A stretch of 64,000 nt of DNA from Nocardia caishijiensis NBRC 108228 (GCF_001612825.1 NZ_BDBE01000034.1:186001-250000), one strand, 5' to 3'. Positions 35,128-45,415 are shown, counted from the first letter of the stretch. The notes: generated from the sequence alone by a model not told the origin. A program made the numbers and translations.

Positions 35128-35709
35128 GTGGCGCGCACCAAGGAATTCGACCCCGACGTGGTACTGGGTCGCGCACTCGACCTGTTCTGGCAACGCGGGT
35201 ACGAGTCGACCTCGATGGCCGACCTCACCGAGTACCTCGGTATCGCCCGGGGTTCCATCTACGCCACGTTCGGCAACAAACACGACCTGTTCATGCGGGC
35301 ACTGCACCGGCACCTCGAGATCGTCGACGAACGGGTCACCGCGCAGCTGTCGGTCCCCGGCCCGGCTCTGCCCGCGGTGCGGGCCCTGATCGATCAGTTC
35401 GTGCGCGATTCGTGCGTCGAGGGACGGTTCCTCGGCTGCCTGGTCACCACGTCGGCGGTGGAGCTGGCCGCCCGCGACCAGGAGGTCGCCCGGGCCGTCG
35501 AATCCAGTTGGGCGCGTACCGAAACCGCGCTGACCGGCGCCCTCATCCGGGCCAGGGCGCAGGCCGAACTCGCCGCCGACAGCGACCCGCGTGCCCTGGC
35601 CCGTTTCCTGCTCGTCTTCCTCCAGGGCGTGTGGGTCCTCGAACGCACACCCAACGCCGCCCCCCGCCTACGGGACGCGAACCGGATCGTCAGCGCCCTG
35701 CTGAGTTGA
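35128..35709 (+). CDS. TetR family regulator
   Basis: A 193-residue TetR/AcrR protein. The DNA-binding part is ALDLFWQRGYESTSMADLTEYLGIARGSIYATFGNK, with the recognition helix in the last half. The C-terminal domain has GRFLGCLVTTSAVELA and RFLLVFLQGVWVLER, typical of the TetR_C group that controls epimerase or oxidoreductase genes. The neighbouring epimerase and GlxA-type regulator genes are decayed, so its former target may be lost. The GTG start is fixed by the -10 element. Confidence 0.87.
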   Translation: MARTKEFDPDVVLGRALDLFWQRGYESTSMADLTEYLGIARGSIYATFGNKHDLFMRALHRHLEIVDERVTAQLSVPGPALPAVRALIDQFVRDSCVEGRFLGCLVTTSAVELAARDQEVARAVESSWARTETALTGALIRARAQAELAADSDPRALARFLLVFLQGVWVLERTPNAAPRLRDANRIVSALLS

Positions 35710-35715
35710 CCCCTT

Positions 35716-35932
35716 TCACCGCACCGCGGCGAAGTTGGCGCGGTAGGTACTCGGCGGGACACCGAGCTGGCGGGTCATGTGCTGGCGCAGCGACTCCGCC
35801 GTCCCCATCCCGCTGTGCCGGGCGACCCGTTCGATCGGCAGGGTCGTCGATTCGAGCAGTTCGCGGGGTTTCCGGCAGGGCCGGGTCGAACGCTTTCACC
35901 GGCGCGACGGCGACCACCGCGATCGTCTTCAT
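35716..35932 (-). pseudogene. GlxA/AraC-type regulator remnant with internal deletion
   Basis: On the minus strand, the start MKTIAVVAVAPVKAFDPALPE is the N-terminus of a DJ-1/PfpI-AraC (GlxA-like) regulator. After about 20 codons it runs, in a shifted frame, into the C-terminal AraC helix-turn-helix (RKPRELLESTTLPIERVARH, SLRQHMTRQLGVPPSTYRA) and the natural stop at 35716. About 240 residues expected between the two parts are missing. The gene must be inactive. Confidence 0.65.
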
Positions 35933-35949
35933 GGCCCGATCCCTGGGAT

Positions 35950-36273
35950 AGCTGGCATTTCGGCCACCAGTGCGCCTACGGTCCCGTCGACGGCATCGTG
36001 GACGAGACCGCCCCGCTCACGGCCACCGGTGCCAAAGGCCGTGTCCGTGCCCGGGTGTGGACCGACGCGCTCGACGCGCACCGCGCGGGCCGGGTCCGCG
36101 TCACCGAGGTGCGCGCGGGCCAGTTCGTCGGTACGGGCGCCGCCTCGCTGTTCTCCCTGCTCGTGCAACCCGAGGTACTGGCGGGCGAACCCGCGCGTAT
36201 CCCGCAGGGGCTCGACCTCGCACACGCGTTCACCGCGATCGACGCCGCCCGGGTCCCGGCCGAAACGCCCTAG
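35950..36273 (+). pseudogene. NAD-dependent epimerase remnant
   Basis: About 105 residues in one frame match the middle of NAD(P)-dependent epimerases: YGPVDGIVDETAPLTATGAK, RVRARVWTDALDAHRAGR and VRAGQFVGTGAASLFSLLVQ. The N-terminal Rossmann glycine motif and the catalytic Tyr-x3-Lys are absent, and the end after DLAHAFTAID is diverged. It is divergent from the decayed GlxA-type regulator, the arrangement usual for intact pairs, so both were probably damaged by the same deletion. Confidence 0.6.
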
Positions 36274-36351
36274 CCCACCCATAGGGGACGACACGGACAC
36301 ATTCGCCGTCAATGCGGGGGATCGATGGATCGATGCGGCACACTCGTGCGC

Positions 36352-37317
36352 ATGCGTCGGCTCTTGTGCTGTCTGCTCGTCCTGCTCGGCTGCGGTGTGG
36401 TCGTCGCACCCGCGGCGTCGGCTGATTCATCGATTCTCGAGGTCCGGCCGCTCGGCGGCAGACAGTTCGAGGTCGTCGTCCACTCGGCGGCGATGAACCG
36501 GCCGATCACTCTCTGGATGTCGCATCCCGGTCCCGGCGCGCCCGCGCTGTATCTGCTCAACGCCGTCGACGGCGGGGAGAGCGGCGGGCCGTGGATGCGG
36601 CGCACCGATGTGGTCGACTTCTTCGCCGACAAGCCGGTGAACGTGATCGTCCCGATCGGCGGCCGGGCCAGCATGTACACCGACTGGCAGCGTGACGATC
36701 CGGTCCTCGGCCGCAACAAGTGGACCACCTTCCTCACCAACGAGCTGCCCCCGCTGCTCGACGACCGCTTCGGCATGACCGGTGCCAACGGCATCGCCGG
36801 TCTGTCGATGTCGGCCACCTCGGCGCTGAACCTGGCCATCGCCGCACCGGGTCGCTATCGCGCGGTCGGCGCCTTCAGCGGGTGCACCCAGACCGCGAAT
36901 CCGCTGGCCCAGACCCTGGTCCGATCCCAGCTCGCCACCTTCGGTGCCAACGCCGACAACATGTGGGGCGGTCCAGGCGACCCGGCCTGGGTCGCCAACG
37001 ATCCGGTGCTGCACGCGGATCGGTTGCGTGGCACCTCGGTGTACTTGTCCTCGGGCACCGGCGCACCCGGCCCGCACGAGGCGCTCAACGATCCGAGCAT
37101 CGCGGGCAATGTCGGTGTGCTGCTCGACCGGATCCTGGTCGGCGGCACCATGGAAGCCGTCGTCGGCAGCTGCTCGGGACCGCTGGTCGGGCGCCTGGGC
37201 CAGCTCGGTATCCCCGCCGACGTGCGCTTCCGTGCCGCGGGTACGCACGCCTGGCCGTACTGGCAGGACGACGTGCACGACTCCTGGCCGATGTTCGCCG
37301 CCGCTCTGGGCGTCTGA
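36352..37317 (+). CDS. Secreted esterase, antigen-85/mycolyltransferase-like
   Basis: A 321-residue alpha/beta-hydrolase with signal peptide MRRLLCCLLVLLGCGVVVAP, AxA cleavage expected after residue 24. The nucleophile Ser152 lies in GIAGLSMSATSALNLA, and the catalytic histidine in AAGTHAWPYWQDD, the pattern of Ag85-type mycolyltransferases. FFADKPVNVIVPIGGRASMYTDW matches the family substrate region. Probable role: transfer of mycolic acids to arabinogalactan or trehalose in the envelope; general esterase activity is the alternative. The ATG at 36352 is preferred because CACACT lies 7 nt upstream; the in-frame GTG at 36325 would spoil the signal peptide. Confidence 0.86.
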   Translation: MRRLLCCLLVLLGCGVVVAPAASADSSILEVRPLGGRQFEVVVHSAAMNRPITLWMSHPGPGAPALYLLNAVDGGESGGPWMRRTDVVDFFADKPVNVIVPIGGRASMYTDWQRDDPVLGRNKWTTFLTNELPPLLDDRFGMTGANGIAGLSMSATSALNLAIAAPGRYRAVGAFSGCTQTANPLAQTLVRSQLATFGANADNMWGGPGDPAWVANDPVLHADRLRGTSVYLSSGTGAPGPHEALNDPSIAGNVGVLLDRILVGGTMEAVVGSCSGPLVGRLGQLGIPADVRFRAAGTHAWPYWQDDVHDSWPMFAAALGV

Positions 37318-37331
37318 GGTCCGACACGACA

Positions 37332-37361
37332 ACGGCCGCCACGTCATCACGTGGCGGCCGT
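37332..37361. terminator. Bidirectional terminator
   Basis: A perfect 13-bp stem (37332-37344 with 37349-37361) and a CATC loop lie between the convergent esterase and Ig-like protein genes, 14 nt from each stop codon. Confidence 0.85.
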
Positions 37362-37375
37362 CCTGCTGCCGGGGA

Positions 37376-37807
37376 CTAGCCCGCAGAACCGGTCAACAGC
37401 CCACCGAGGTCGGCCGAGCCGGTGCTGGGGCCGCCGTCGGGCGGGGTAGTCGGCTTCTCGGAGACCTGCACGGTGACAGTCTTGGAGCTGATCAGTTCCT
37501 GCACCGCCTTGATCTCGTGGGCGCCGGGCGTGGACGGGGTCCAGGTGATGGTCGCCTTGCCGTCCTTGACCGCCACGGGCTCGCCGATCTGCGTTCCGTT
37601 GTCGCTGAAGGTCACCTTGAACAGGAACGAGGTGGCGGTGACATCGGCCGTCACGGTGTAGGGCGTGCCCACGTAGTGGGTGGTGCCGCTCACCGCGATG
37701 CTCTGGACGAGCGCCGAGGCCTGCGGTGCCGTGAGCACGGCGGCCGCCGCGATCGCGGTGAACGCGGTGAGGCCGAAGCCGGTACGCCGTGCCTGGTTGG
37801 TCTGCAT
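37376..37807 (-). CDS. Secreted Ig-like domain protein
   Basis: A 143-residue protein. The signal peptide is about residues 1-33 (basic start, then FTAIAAAAVLTAPQASA). One bacterial Ig-like beta-sandwich follows (YVGTPYTVTADVTAT; ATITWTPSTPGAHEIKAVQE), then a short Pro/Thr/Gly/Ser tail that ends TGSADLGGLLTGSAG. No cysteines occur in the mature part and no membrane anchor is seen. A cell-surface or secreted binding role is inferred. The ATG at 37807 follows a GGAGA-type ribosome site. Confidence 0.78.
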   Translation of the reverse strand: MQTNQARRTGFGLTAFTAIAAAAVLTAPQASALVQSIAVSGTTHYVGTPYTVTADVTATSFLFKVTFSDNGTQIGEPVAVKDGKATITWTPSTPGAHEIKAVQELISSKTVTVQVSEKPTTPPDGGPSTGSADLGGLLTGSAG

Positions 37808-37940
37808 GGTGTTCTCCTGTGTCGAGCGGTGGTGAGCGCGAGATTAGCCAGTCGCTCCGGTCGCGGTCCGCAAAACAGAAAAAGAGATGTTTAAAATTTT
37901 CGGCGCCGGGAAGTCGCCCGAATCTGTCGGTACCCCGGCG

Positions 37941-37946
37941 CATACT
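37941..37946 (+). promoter_or_regulatory. Leaderless -10 element (CATACT)
   Basis: CATACT lies 6 nt before the ATG at 37953. The first base departs from TANNNT; otherwise it fits. Confidence 0.4.
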
Positions 37947-37952
37947 CGGCCC

Positions 37953-38285
37953 ATGGCATACGACGAGGAACTCGCCGAGCGGATCCGGGAGATCGTCTAC
38001 CCTCGCGCCGATCTCGCCGAGAAGAAGATGTTCGGCGGTCTCGCGTTTCTGATCGGCGGCAACATGGCCGTCGCCGCCAGCGGCCGAGGGGGACTGCTGG
38101 TCCGAGTCGATCCGGCCGAGGGCGACGCCCTGCTCGACGGCACCTCGGTGCACCCGATGGTGATGGGTGGCCGTGAACTCAGCGGCTGGTTACGGGTCAC
38201 CGCCGAAGCGGTCGCGGACGACGCCTCGCTGCGGGACTGGGTCACCCGAGGAGTGACCTTCGCCGAAACCCTGCCCAGCAAATAA
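37953..38285 (+). CDS. TfoX N-terminal domain protein
   Basis: A 110-residue protein of the TfoX N-terminal family: MAYDEELAERIREIV, then KKMFGGLAFLIGGNMAVAAS (the family hallmark) and RELSGWLRV. Stand-alone TfoX_N proteins in actinobacteria have no proven function; a link to competence, as in gamma-proteobacterial TfoX, should not be assumed. A longer in-frame start at 37887 adds sequence outside the family. It is separated from its neighbours and has its own promoter-like element. Confidence 0.83.
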   Translation: MAYDEELAERIREIVYPRADLAEKKMFGGLAFLIGGNMAVAASGRGGLLVRVDPAEGDALLDGTSVHPMVMGGRELSGWLRVTAEAVADDASLRDWVTRGVTFAETLPSK

Positions 38286-38353
38286 TCGGCCACCGTCGAT
38301 TTCACCCGCCTCGGATGAGGCGGAAGGCACGGGGGAACTGCGAGGCTTGCGGC

Positions 38354-38569
38354 ATGTCCGGGCCACTGCGCTACCAATTCGTCCTCGAGGGCGAACTGTC
38401 CGATCGGGTGCTCGCGGCGTTTCCCGAGCTCATTCCCAGCGACCATGCCGCGGCCGGGACCACGACACTGTTCGGCACGGTCGCCGACAGCACCGCTGTG
38501 CGAGGGATTCTCGCGCGCATCGACACCCTCGGCCTCACCCTGCTCGAGATGTCACGCCTGCCCGACTGA
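38354..38569 (+). CDS. Small conserved actinobacterial protein, 71 residues
   Basis: A 71-residue acidic protein beginning MSGPLRYQFVLEGELSDRVLAA and ending LTLLEMSRLPD. It looks like a family of short proteins common in actinobacteria (one compact alpha/beta unit), but I cannot name a function. The ATG at 38354 is chosen because the conserved part starts there and GAGGCT lies 6 nt upstream as a weak leaderless -10. It precedes the large LuxR gene by 154 nt. Confidence 0.65.
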   Translation: MSGPLRYQFVLEGELSDRVLAAFPELIPSDHAAAGTTTLFGTVADSTAVRGILARIDTLGLTLLEMSRLPD

Positions 38570-38723
38570 GGCGGCACGGCGGGGACGCAAAGACCCTGCG
38601 TCGATCTGATAACGAGCACGTCGAGATGTCCGTCACCAGCAAACTCGTGGCGCCCGCGTGGCCTACCGTCGAACTCGGCACGATGTCGGGGGCAGGTGAG
38701 AACTCGAGTTCAGGAGGCTCGTG

Positions 38724-41282
38724 ATGGCACGCTCCGCGATAGCTGTGGCCGGTCGTGGGACCCAGGACCGTGTTCCCGAACTGTCTTTCGCGCCGATCCG
38801 CTGCGATGCCGCGACCGCCGCCTTCGACCGGGCCCGCACCGCGCCGGGACACGTCGTGCTGATGTGCGGACCGGCGGGCAGCGGAAAGACCGTCGCCATG
38901 GTCGACTGGGTGACCACCGCCCGCCCGGCACCCCGCCTGGCCTGGCTCACGGTCAGCGCGGGCCCCGGCGCCGACCTGCTCGCCGCCGTCGCCCGGGCGC
39001 TCGATCCGACGGTGGCCACCGTCCCGGACGGTGTCCTTCGCACGCCCGCCGACCGGGCCGCCGACCTCGTCGCGGCACTCGCCGACACCGAGGAGACGGT
39101 CCTCGTCGTCGACGATGTCCACCTGCTCACCGATCCGCTGCAACTGGCGGGCCTGGAGTACCTGCTCACCCGCCTGCCACCGAAGATCACGGCGCTGCTC
39201 GCCGGGCGCTTCGAACCACCTCTTCGCTGGCACGTTCTAGACCTGGCGGGCAGACTCACCCGGCTCGGCGCGAACGAACTGGCCATGCCGCCGGACCGTG
39301 TCGCCCAACTGCTCGCCCAACACGACTGCCGCCTCGAGGACACCGACCTCACCGCCCTGCACGAGCTCACCCGGGGCTGGGCCGCCCTGGTCCGGATCGC
39401 CGCCATCTCGCTCGGAACCGACGACAAGGCCACCGCCCTGACCGCGCTGGCCACCCCGACCCACGCGGTCGCCGACTTCCTCGTCGCCGAGCTGATCGAG
39501 TCGTTGCCACCGCGCACGGTCGAATTCCTGCTCACCACCGCCGTTCCCACCCGGTTCTGTCTGCCGATGGCCGAGGAACTGCTCGGTCCGGCCGCGCCGC
39601 GCATCCTCGACGAACTGCTGCGCGCCAGCTTCCCGCTGCACACCGCCGCCACCGACGGACAACTCTGGTACACCTACCACCCGCTCCTGCGCGCGTACCT
39701 GCTCGCCGAGACCGCGCACACCAGGGCACACCGCCTGCCCGGTTTGCACCGCCACCTCGCCGAATGGTTCACCGGCGCGGCCCTGCCCGGCGGTGCCCTC
39801 GACCATGTCCTCGCCGAACCGGGTGCGCCGGGGCTGTCGTCGTTCCTGTGGGAATGGGGTGTGCGCATGGTGCTCGACGGCAGCGGGCATCTGCTGCTGC
39901 ACGCGCTCGACCAGGTACCCGGCCTGTCGGACGACACCTTCGTCGGGTTGTTGCGTGCCGCCGTCGCGGTGGAGGACGGTGAGATCGCCGCGGCCGAGGT
40001 GTATCTGGAGGCGGCCCACGTGGGTTCGTGGCCGGGGTCGGCGCTGGTTCCGGCCGAGTGGATCACCGCGCTCGACCACGCGGTGAGCGCGGGCGTGGCC
40101 GTGCTGGCCGGTGATTCGGCGTCCATGCGGTGGCCGCTGCCGCCGGTGACCGGGCACACCGATCTCGACTGCTACGTGGCACTGCACTGCGGTGCGGCCG
40201 AGGTGTTCGGTGGCCGGATCGTCAGCGGCACAGCGGCTCTGCGGCACGCGGTCGTCTACGCCGAGGAAGCCGGACTCGGCCGGGTGGCGGTCCGCGCCCG
40301 CACGGCGGTCGCCGCCGCATCGGGGATCACGGGCCGGGTCGGTGAGCTGCGGGTGCTTGCCGCCCAGGCGCTCGAGTGCGCCGACCGCTACGGGCTCGCC
40401 GGTTCGTCCGAGGCCGCCATGGCCCGCGTGACCGCCGCCTACGGCGCGCATCGACAGGGGTGCGCCTACGGCAAGCCGCTGCCCGACCTGTCCGCCGACG
40501 ACGTGACCACCCCCGCGCTGCTGCGCCAGGCCCGCATCGTCATCGGCGTGCTCACCTTCGACGACACCGTGGACCGCGCCGCCGCGGCCACCGCGCTGAG
40601 CAGGCGCCTGCACCACCTGCTCGACGACGCTCCGGCCCTGCTCGGTGCCGGAAACCTGGTCACCGAGGTGATGTGGCTGCTGCTGCGGGTGCACGCCAAG
40701 GTGGAGGCCCGCGGCCTCGTCGACCACGCGACCCGGGTGCTCGGACAGACCGTCGACACCCAGTTGGCCGAGGCCGCGCTCGCCCTGCAGACCCAGCGTC
40801 CCGCCGCCGTCCTTCCGCTGCTGACGCCGCTGGCGGGCGAGGTCACCGACGCCCAGGCCGTGGCGGCGTGGCTGCTCATCGCGGTCGCCGCCGATCATCT
40901 GGACCGGCCGCGCAAGGTCGAGGACGCCGTCGAGCAGGCCCTCGCGCACGCGCGCGGAGAACACCTGATCCGCCCGTTCCTCGATGTGCCCGGTGCCGCC
41001 GACCTGCTCGACCGGCTCGGTTCGCACGTCGGTCGCTACGACGCCTTCGTCGAACATGTGCGCGCGCAGCGGGGCGCCGCGGCCGACGCGCCACGGCTCA
41101 CCGACACCGAACTCGTTGTGCTACGGCGTCTTCCGTCGGGACTCACCGCCACCAGCATCGCCGCCGATCTTGGGGTTTCGGTGAACACGGTGAAGACGCA
41201 CCTGCGCGGCATCTATCAGAAGCTCGGGGTGAACGCGCGGGGCGCGGCCATCGCCCAGGCGCGCTGCGTCGGTCTGCTCTGA
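38724..41282 (+). CDS. LuxR-family large ATP-binding (MalT-like) regulator
   Basis: An 852-residue regulator. The N-terminal NTPase has Walker A GPAGSGKT (49-56) and a Walker B-like [11 protein letters not shown] long tetratricopeptide-like helical middle region follows, and a C-terminal LuxR helix-turn-helix ([37 protein letters not shown] in outline, about residues 790-850). This is the MalT/LAL layout; such proteins activate nearby operons on binding an inducer and ATP. The ATG at 38724 has AGGAGG 6 nt upstream. A target could be the acyl-CoA ligase/dehydrogenase genes downstream. Confidence 0.88.
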   Translation: MARSAIAVAGRGTQDRVPELSFAPIRCDAATAAFDRARTAPGHVVLMCGPAGSGKTVAMVDWVTTARPAPRLAWLTVSAGPGADLLAAVARALDPTVATVPDGVLRTPADRAADLVAALADTEETVLVVDDVHLLTDPLQLAGLEYLLTRLPPKITALLAGRFEPPLRWHVLDLAGRLTRLGANELAMPPDRVAQLLAQHDCRLEDTDLTALHELTRGWAALVRIAAISLGTDDKATALTALATPTHAVADFLVAELIESLPPRTVEFLLTTAVPTRFCLPMAEELLGPAAPRILDELLRASFPLHTAATDGQLWYTYHPLLRAYLLAETAHTRAHRLPGLHRHLAEWFTGAALPGGALDHVLAEPGAPGLSSFLWEWGVRMVLDGSGHLLLHALDQVPGLSDDTFVGLLRAAVAVEDGEIAAAEVYLEAAHVGSWPGSALVPAEWITALDHAVSAGVAVLAGDSASMRWPLPPVTGHTDLDCYVALHCGAAEVFGGRIVSGTAALRHAVVYAEEAGLGRVAVRARTAVAAASGITGRVGELRVLAAQALECADRYGLAGSSEAAMARVTAAYGAHRQGCAYGKPLPDLSADDVTTPALLRQARIVIGVLTFDDTVDRAAAATALSRRLHHLLDDAPALLGAGNLVTEVMWLLLRVHAKVEARGLVDHATRVLGQTVDTQLAEAALALQTQRPAAVLPLLTPLAGEVTDAQAVAAWLLIAVAADHLDRPRKVEDAVEQALAHARGEHLIRPFLDVPGAADLLDRLGSHVGRYDAFVEHVRAQRGAAADAPRLTDTELVVLRRLPSGLTATSIAADLGVSVNTVKTHLRGIYQKLGVNARGAAIAQARCVGLL

Positions 41283-41433
41283 GCTCGCCGGAGGCCGGTG
41301 TTCATTCGCCGATGCGGTCCGGGGGGAGCCGCTATCGTGTGGTTCGAGTCACGTCGCCGAACGTGGGTCGACGAGGAGTCGCGCACGAATTTCTCCGCCC
41401 GCGCCGGAACGGACCGGCCCGAGGGAGGAATTA

Positions 41434-43086
41434 ATGACCGACGCCGTCGACCCCCAGGTGTTCGTCGCCCAGGTGGCCGCGGGCCTCACCGCGCCCGGCG
41501 CGCCGTTCGAGATGACGGTCGAGGAGGTGCTCGGTGCGCCCGTTCCGGTGTTCCGGCATCGGCGGCGCAGCCTGCGTGAGCTGCTCGAACTCTCCCTGAA
41601 CTGGGGCGAGCGCGACTATCTGGTCACCGAGGACCGCCGCATCAGCTTCGCCGAGCACGCCGCGGCGGTCGGTGCGCTGGCGACCGCGCTCGCCGAACGC
41701 TATGGCGTGGGCAAGGGCGACCGGGTCGCGATCCTGGCCGCCAACGGCCCCGACTGGGTGGTCACCTTCTGGGCCGCACAGTGTCTCGGCGCCGTCCCGG
41801 TCGGCTACAACGCCTGGTGGGCGCCACCGGAGATCGCCTACGCGCTCGGCCACACCACACCGACGGTGGTGGTCGCCGACGGGAAGCGAACCGCGCGGCT
41901 TCGCGAGGCGGGCGGGGAGGTGCCCGTGCTCACCTTCGAGGCGGATCTGCCCGCGCTGATCGCGGAATACCGTGGCGCGAAGATGCCGGAAACCGAAGTG
42001 GCGGAGGATGATCCGGCCGTCATCCTGTACACCAGCGGGACGAGCGGACGCGCGAAGGGTGTGGTGCACACCCAGCGAAACCTGGTGGCGATCACCGACT
42101 ATCACCGGTTCACCGATGCGATGCAGGCCGCGTTCACCGGTCGCGAGCTCGGTCACGGTCCGAGCGAGCGCCGCTATCTGGTCACCGCTCCGCTGTTCCA
42201 CATCGCCAGCCTGCACAATCTGGTGATCCCGAGGCTGGCCACCGGTGCGGCGGCGGTGTTCCCGCACGGCGCGTTCGACGTGGACCGCGTGCTGAGCCTG
42301 GTCCAGCGTGAGCGGGTCACCAACTGGGCGGCGGTACCGACCATGGCGACCCGTCTGCTCGATCACGACGTGTCGGGCTACGACCTGTCGACGCTCGCGG
42401 CGCTGTCGCTGAATTCCGCGCCGTCGGCCCCGGCGCTGCTCGAGCGGTTGCGCGAACACCTCGCCGGTGTACCGCTGGCGCTGACGACCAGTTACGGCCT
42501 CACCGAGAGCGGTACCGCCGCCACCGTGGCGACGCCGCTGGATCTGCTGGCCGACGCCGGGTCCGTCGGCAGACCGATCATCGGGGTGTCGGTGGAGATC
42601 CGCGACCCCGACGGTGTCGTGTCGCCCGACGGTGTCGAGGGCGAGATCTTCATCCGCAGCCAGTATGTGATGCTCGGTTACTGGGACGACGAGGCCGCGA
42701 CCGCCGAGGCCGTCGACGATCAGCGGTGGTTGCGCTCAGGGGATTTCGGGACGATGACCGACGGCAGGCTCACGGTGTCGGGTCGGCGGACCGACCTGAT
42801 CCTGCGCGGCGGGGAGAATGTCTACCCGACCGAGGTCGAGAACGTCCTGTGCCAGCACCCCTCGGTCACCGACTGCGCGGTCTTCGGTGTCCCCGATCCC
42901 GATCTGGGGCACACCGTGGCCGCCGTGGTGGTCGCCGCGCCGGGCACCGTCGAGGAGGGCGAACTGCGCGACTTCCTCGCGGCCAGGCTCGCCTACTTCA
43001 AAGTGCCCGCACGCTGGCGGATCACCGCCGACGCGCTGCCGCGCAATGCGACGGGAAAGGTCACCCGCCGCGATCTCGCGCTCTAG
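41434..43086 (+). CDS. Acyl-CoA synthetase (AMP-forming)
   Basis: A 550-residue member of the ANL adenylating superfamily. P-loop [15 protein letters not shown] (from 197), A4/A5-type [10 protein letters not shown], and the hinge/catalytic parts [31 protein letters not shown] and [11 protein letters not shown] with the terminal lysine. It activates a fatty or other carboxylic acid to the acyl-CoA. The start follows GAGGGAGG. It lies 124 nt before the aldehyde dehydrogenase gene; a fatty aldehyde or aromatic acid catabolic role is inferred from that partnership. Confidence 0.9.
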   Translation: MTDAVDPQVFVAQVAAGLTAPGAPFEMTVEEVLGAPVPVFRHRRRSLRELLELSLNWGERDYLVTEDRRISFAEHAAAVGALATALAERYGVGKGDRVAILAANGPDWVVTFWAAQCLGAVPVGYNAWWAPPEIAYALGHTTPTVVVADGKRTARLREAGGEVPVLTFEADLPALIAEYRGAKMPETEVAEDDPAVILYTSGTSGRAKGVVHTQRNLVAITDYHRFTDAMQAAFTGRELGHGPSERRYLVTAPLFHIASLHNLVIPRLATGAAAVFPHGAFDVDRVLSLVQRERVTNWAAVPTMATRLLDHDVSGYDLSTLAALSLNSAPSAPALLERLREHLAGVPLALTTSYGLTESGTAATVATPLDLLADAGSVGRPIIGVSVEIRDPDGVVSPDGVEGEIFIRSQYVMLGYWDDEAATAEAVDDQRWLRSGDFGTMTDGRLTVSGRRTDLILRGGENVYPTEVENVLCQHPSVTDCAVFGVPDPDLGHTVAAVVVAAPGTVEEGELRDFLAARLAYFKVPARWRITADALPRNATGKVTRRDLAL

Positions 43087-43134
43087 ACCGCTGTGCGTGA
43101 ACCGGGTGATTTCGCGATGACACCTGCCCGGCTG

Positions 43135-43169
43135 TGAGATGATAAATAAGAATCTATCTCATTGAATCA
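43135..43169. promoter_or_regulatory. Operator-like site upstream of the aldehyde dehydrogenase gene
   Basis: An inverted repeat TGAGAT-N15-ATCTCA (43135-43161) overlaps the word TGATTCAATGAGA on the minus strand (43157-43169). An 11/13 match of that word recurs upstream of the MpaB-type gene at 46414. The region is unusually A/T-rich for this genome. Confidence 0.5.
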
Positions 43170-43210
43170 CGCGATCGGACCCGGTCCGATTCGGCCAGCC
43201 AGGAGAGCAA

Positions 43211-44740
43211 GTGTCTGATTCCGCCACGCCAACCGTCGACGCCGCCGAGATCATCGTGCGCAACCCGGCGTCCGGAGAGTCGGTCGGTACCGTCGCCGTC
43301 GCCGGCCCGGCCGAGGTCGCCGCGGCGGCGGCCGCACTGCGCGCGGCGCAGCCGAGATGGGACTCGATCACCCCGGCCGGGCGCAAGCAGTGGCTGCTGA
43401 AGTTGCAGGACTGGGTGCTCGACAATGCCGCCGTGCTGGCGGATTCGATTCAGGACGAGTCGGGAAAGCCGAGGGTCGAGGCCGAGGTGGAGGTCGCCTT
43501 CACCGTCGATCTTCTCGGTTACTACGCGCGCCACGCGGCCGAGTTCCTGGCCGACACCACCGTGAGTCCGCACAGCCCGCTGATGCGGGTCAAGAAATTG
43601 ACCACCGCGTACATGCCGTACCCGGTGGTCGGCATCATCACGCCGTGGAACTTCCCGCTCGCCATGGTGGCCGCCGATGTCGTTCCGGCGCTCGCGGCGG
43701 GCGCGGCGGTCCTGCTCAAGCCGTCGGAGGTGACCCCGCTGACGCCGCTGGTCCTGGCACGCGGCTGGGCCGAGATCGGCGCGCCGCCGGTGTTCACGGT
43801 CGTCTCCGGGGCGGGCGAGACCGGTGCCGCGGTGGTCGACAACTCCGACTTCGTCCAGTTCACCGGGTCCGGTGGCACCGGGCGTCGGATCGCCGTCGCG
43901 TGCGCGGAACAGACGCGGCCCTACAGCCTCGAGATGGGCGGCAAGGACGCGGCGATCGTATTGGCCGACGCCGACCTCGACCGCGCGGTCAACGGCATCG
44001 CCTTCGGCGCGCTGACCAACGCCGGTCAGCTGTGTGTGTCGGTCGAGCGGGTGTATGTCGAGGCGCCGGTGTACGACGCGTTCGTGGACAAGCTGGTCGC
44101 CCACGTCGAGACGCTGCGGCTCGGTCGTGACGACCGCGGCGGCAATGTCGACATGGGCCCGCTCGCCAACGAAGCGCAGGTCGCGATCGTCACCCGCCAC
44201 GTCGAGGAGGCGATCGCCAAGGGTGCGCGCGCACTCACCGGCGGCAAGGCGACAGGGGAGGGCAACTTCTTCGAGCCGACCGTGTTGGTCGATGTCGATC
44301 ATTCGATGTCGTGCATCACCGAGGAGACCTTCGGTCCCACGATCCCGGTCATCAAGGTCGCCGACGAGAACGAAGCCGTCCGCCTGGCCAACGACTCCGA
44401 GTACGGCCTGTCGGCCTCGGTGTGGACGGGTAGCAAGTCCCGTGGGCAGGCCATCGCCCGGCGGCTGGCCGTCGGCGCGGTGAACATCAACGACGCCACC
44501 ATCAACCTGTTCAATTTCGCTCTCCCGCACGGTGGTTGGGGCCAGTCCGGCACCGGCTACCGATTCGGCGGCGCGGACGGCCTGCGCAAGTACTGCCGCA
44601 AACAGGCGATCACCGCGCCCGCCTTGCCGACGCAGAAGAAGGAACTCGTCTGGTACCCGTACAGCCTGAAGAACTTCGGGATCATGCGCTCCGCGATGCG
44701 CGCGACCGGTGCGCGCGGGCGGCGCCGGTTCGGTCGGTAA
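43211..44740 (+). CDS. NAD(P)-dependent aldehyde dehydrogenase
   Basis: A 509-residue aldehyde dehydrogenase with the cofactor motif TPWNFPLAM, the GSGGTGRRIA loop, LEMGGKDAAIVLADAD with the general-base glutamate, and the catalytic Cys275 in NAGQLCVSVERVY. The closest general look is succinate-semialdehyde-type dehydrogenases, but the substrate may well be a longer aldehyde given the neighbouring acyl-CoA ligase. The GTG at 43211 follows AGGAGAG. Convergent with the TetR gene (3-nt gap between stops). Confidence 0.9.
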   Translation: MSDSATPTVDAAEIIVRNPASGESVGTVAVAGPAEVAAAAAALRAAQPRWDSITPAGRKQWLLKLQDWVLDNAAVLADSIQDESGKPRVEAEVEVAFTVDLLGYYARHAAEFLADTTVSPHSPLMRVKKLTTAYMPYPVVGIITPWNFPLAMVAADVVPALAAGAAVLLKPSEVTPLTPLVLARGWAEIGAPPVFTVVSGAGETGAAVVDNSDFVQFTGSGGTGRRIAVACAEQTRPYSLEMGGKDAAIVLADADLDRAVNGIAFGALTNAGQLCVSVERVYVEAPVYDAFVDKLVAHVETLRLGRDDRGGNVDMGPLANEAQVAIVTRHVEEAIAKGARALTGGKATGEGNFFEPTVLVDVDHSMSCITEETFGPTIPVIKVADENEAVRLANDSEYGLSASVWTGSKSRGQAIARRLAVGAVNINDATINLFNFALPHGGWGQSGTGYRFGGADGLRKYCRKQAITAPALPTQKKELVWYPYSLKNFGIMRSAMRATGARGRRRFGR

Positions 44741-44743
44741 CCA

Positions 44744-45415
44744 TCAGTGGGTTCCGTCGGCTTGGCGCGCCACGGCCTGCGCGTCCAGTGGACGGAACCC
44801 CGGTGCGATGTGGTCGCGGGCGAACCGGCGCGCGGCCGCCTCGTCGTCGAGGGGGATGACCGTCGGCCTGGTCAGCACCAGCGACAGCGCGGTGCGGGCC
44901 ACCATCTCGGCGACGGGCAGCGGATCGTAGGCGGGCAGCTTGCCGTCCTGCTGCAGGCGGGTGATGAACTCGGCGATGAAGTCGCGCCCGAGTTCGATCA
45001 CCGGCGAGCCGCCGGTCGTGAGGTAGGGCAGCACGGTGGCGGCGTCGGTGGCGAGCAGCCGGTCGAGCAGCGGGTTCTGGCGCAGACCGAGCGCGAAGAC
45101 GACGAACAGTTCGATGATCTGGTCCTCGGCGCTGGCGCCGTCGTCGGCCTGCTTGCGCAGCGAGGCGTCGGCCTGGGTCAGCAGGCGGCGCACCTGCCAC
45201 AGCCCGACCGCCTGGACGACATCGTCCTTCTTGCCGAACCGGCGGTACAGCGTCGCCAAGGACAGCCCGCCGCGGCGGGCCACCTCGGCCATGCTGGTGC
45301 GTTTGATCCCGAAGTCGAGGAACGCGGCGAGGGCGCCGTTCAGGATGTCGGCGTTGTCCCGTTCCACGCCGCCGTGGCCGCGGATCCGGGCCAGCAATCG
45401 GATCGGCTCAGCCAT
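44744..45415 (-). CDS. TetR family regulator of the dehydrogenase/oxygenase cluster
   Basis: A 223-residue TetR/AcrR protein with DNA-binding part AFLDFGIKRTSMAEVARRGGLSLATLYRRFGKKDD and an all-helical C-terminus. It lies between the aldehyde dehydrogenase and the MpaB-type gene, whose promoter regions share an operator-like word, so control of both is a reasonable inference. No copy of that word is visible before its own start at 45415. It is 76 nt downstream of the oxygenase gene. Confidence 0.87.
   Translation of the reverse strand: MAEPIRLLARIRGHGGVERDNADILNGALAAFLDFGIKRTSMAEVARRGGLSLATLYRRFGKKDDVVQAVGLWQVRRLLTQADASLRKQADDGASAEDQIIELFVVFALGLRQNPLLDRLLATDAATVLPYLTTGGSPVIELGRDFIAEFITRLQQDGKLPAYDPLPVAEMVARTALSLVLTRPTVIPLDDEAAARRFARDHIAPGFRPLDAQAVARQADGTH

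Noticed and set aside
43154-44530. Minus-strand frame opposite the aldehyde dehydrogenase gene
   Set aside because: Fully covered by a dehydrogenase with all catalytic motifs; no start signal or homology on the opposite strand.
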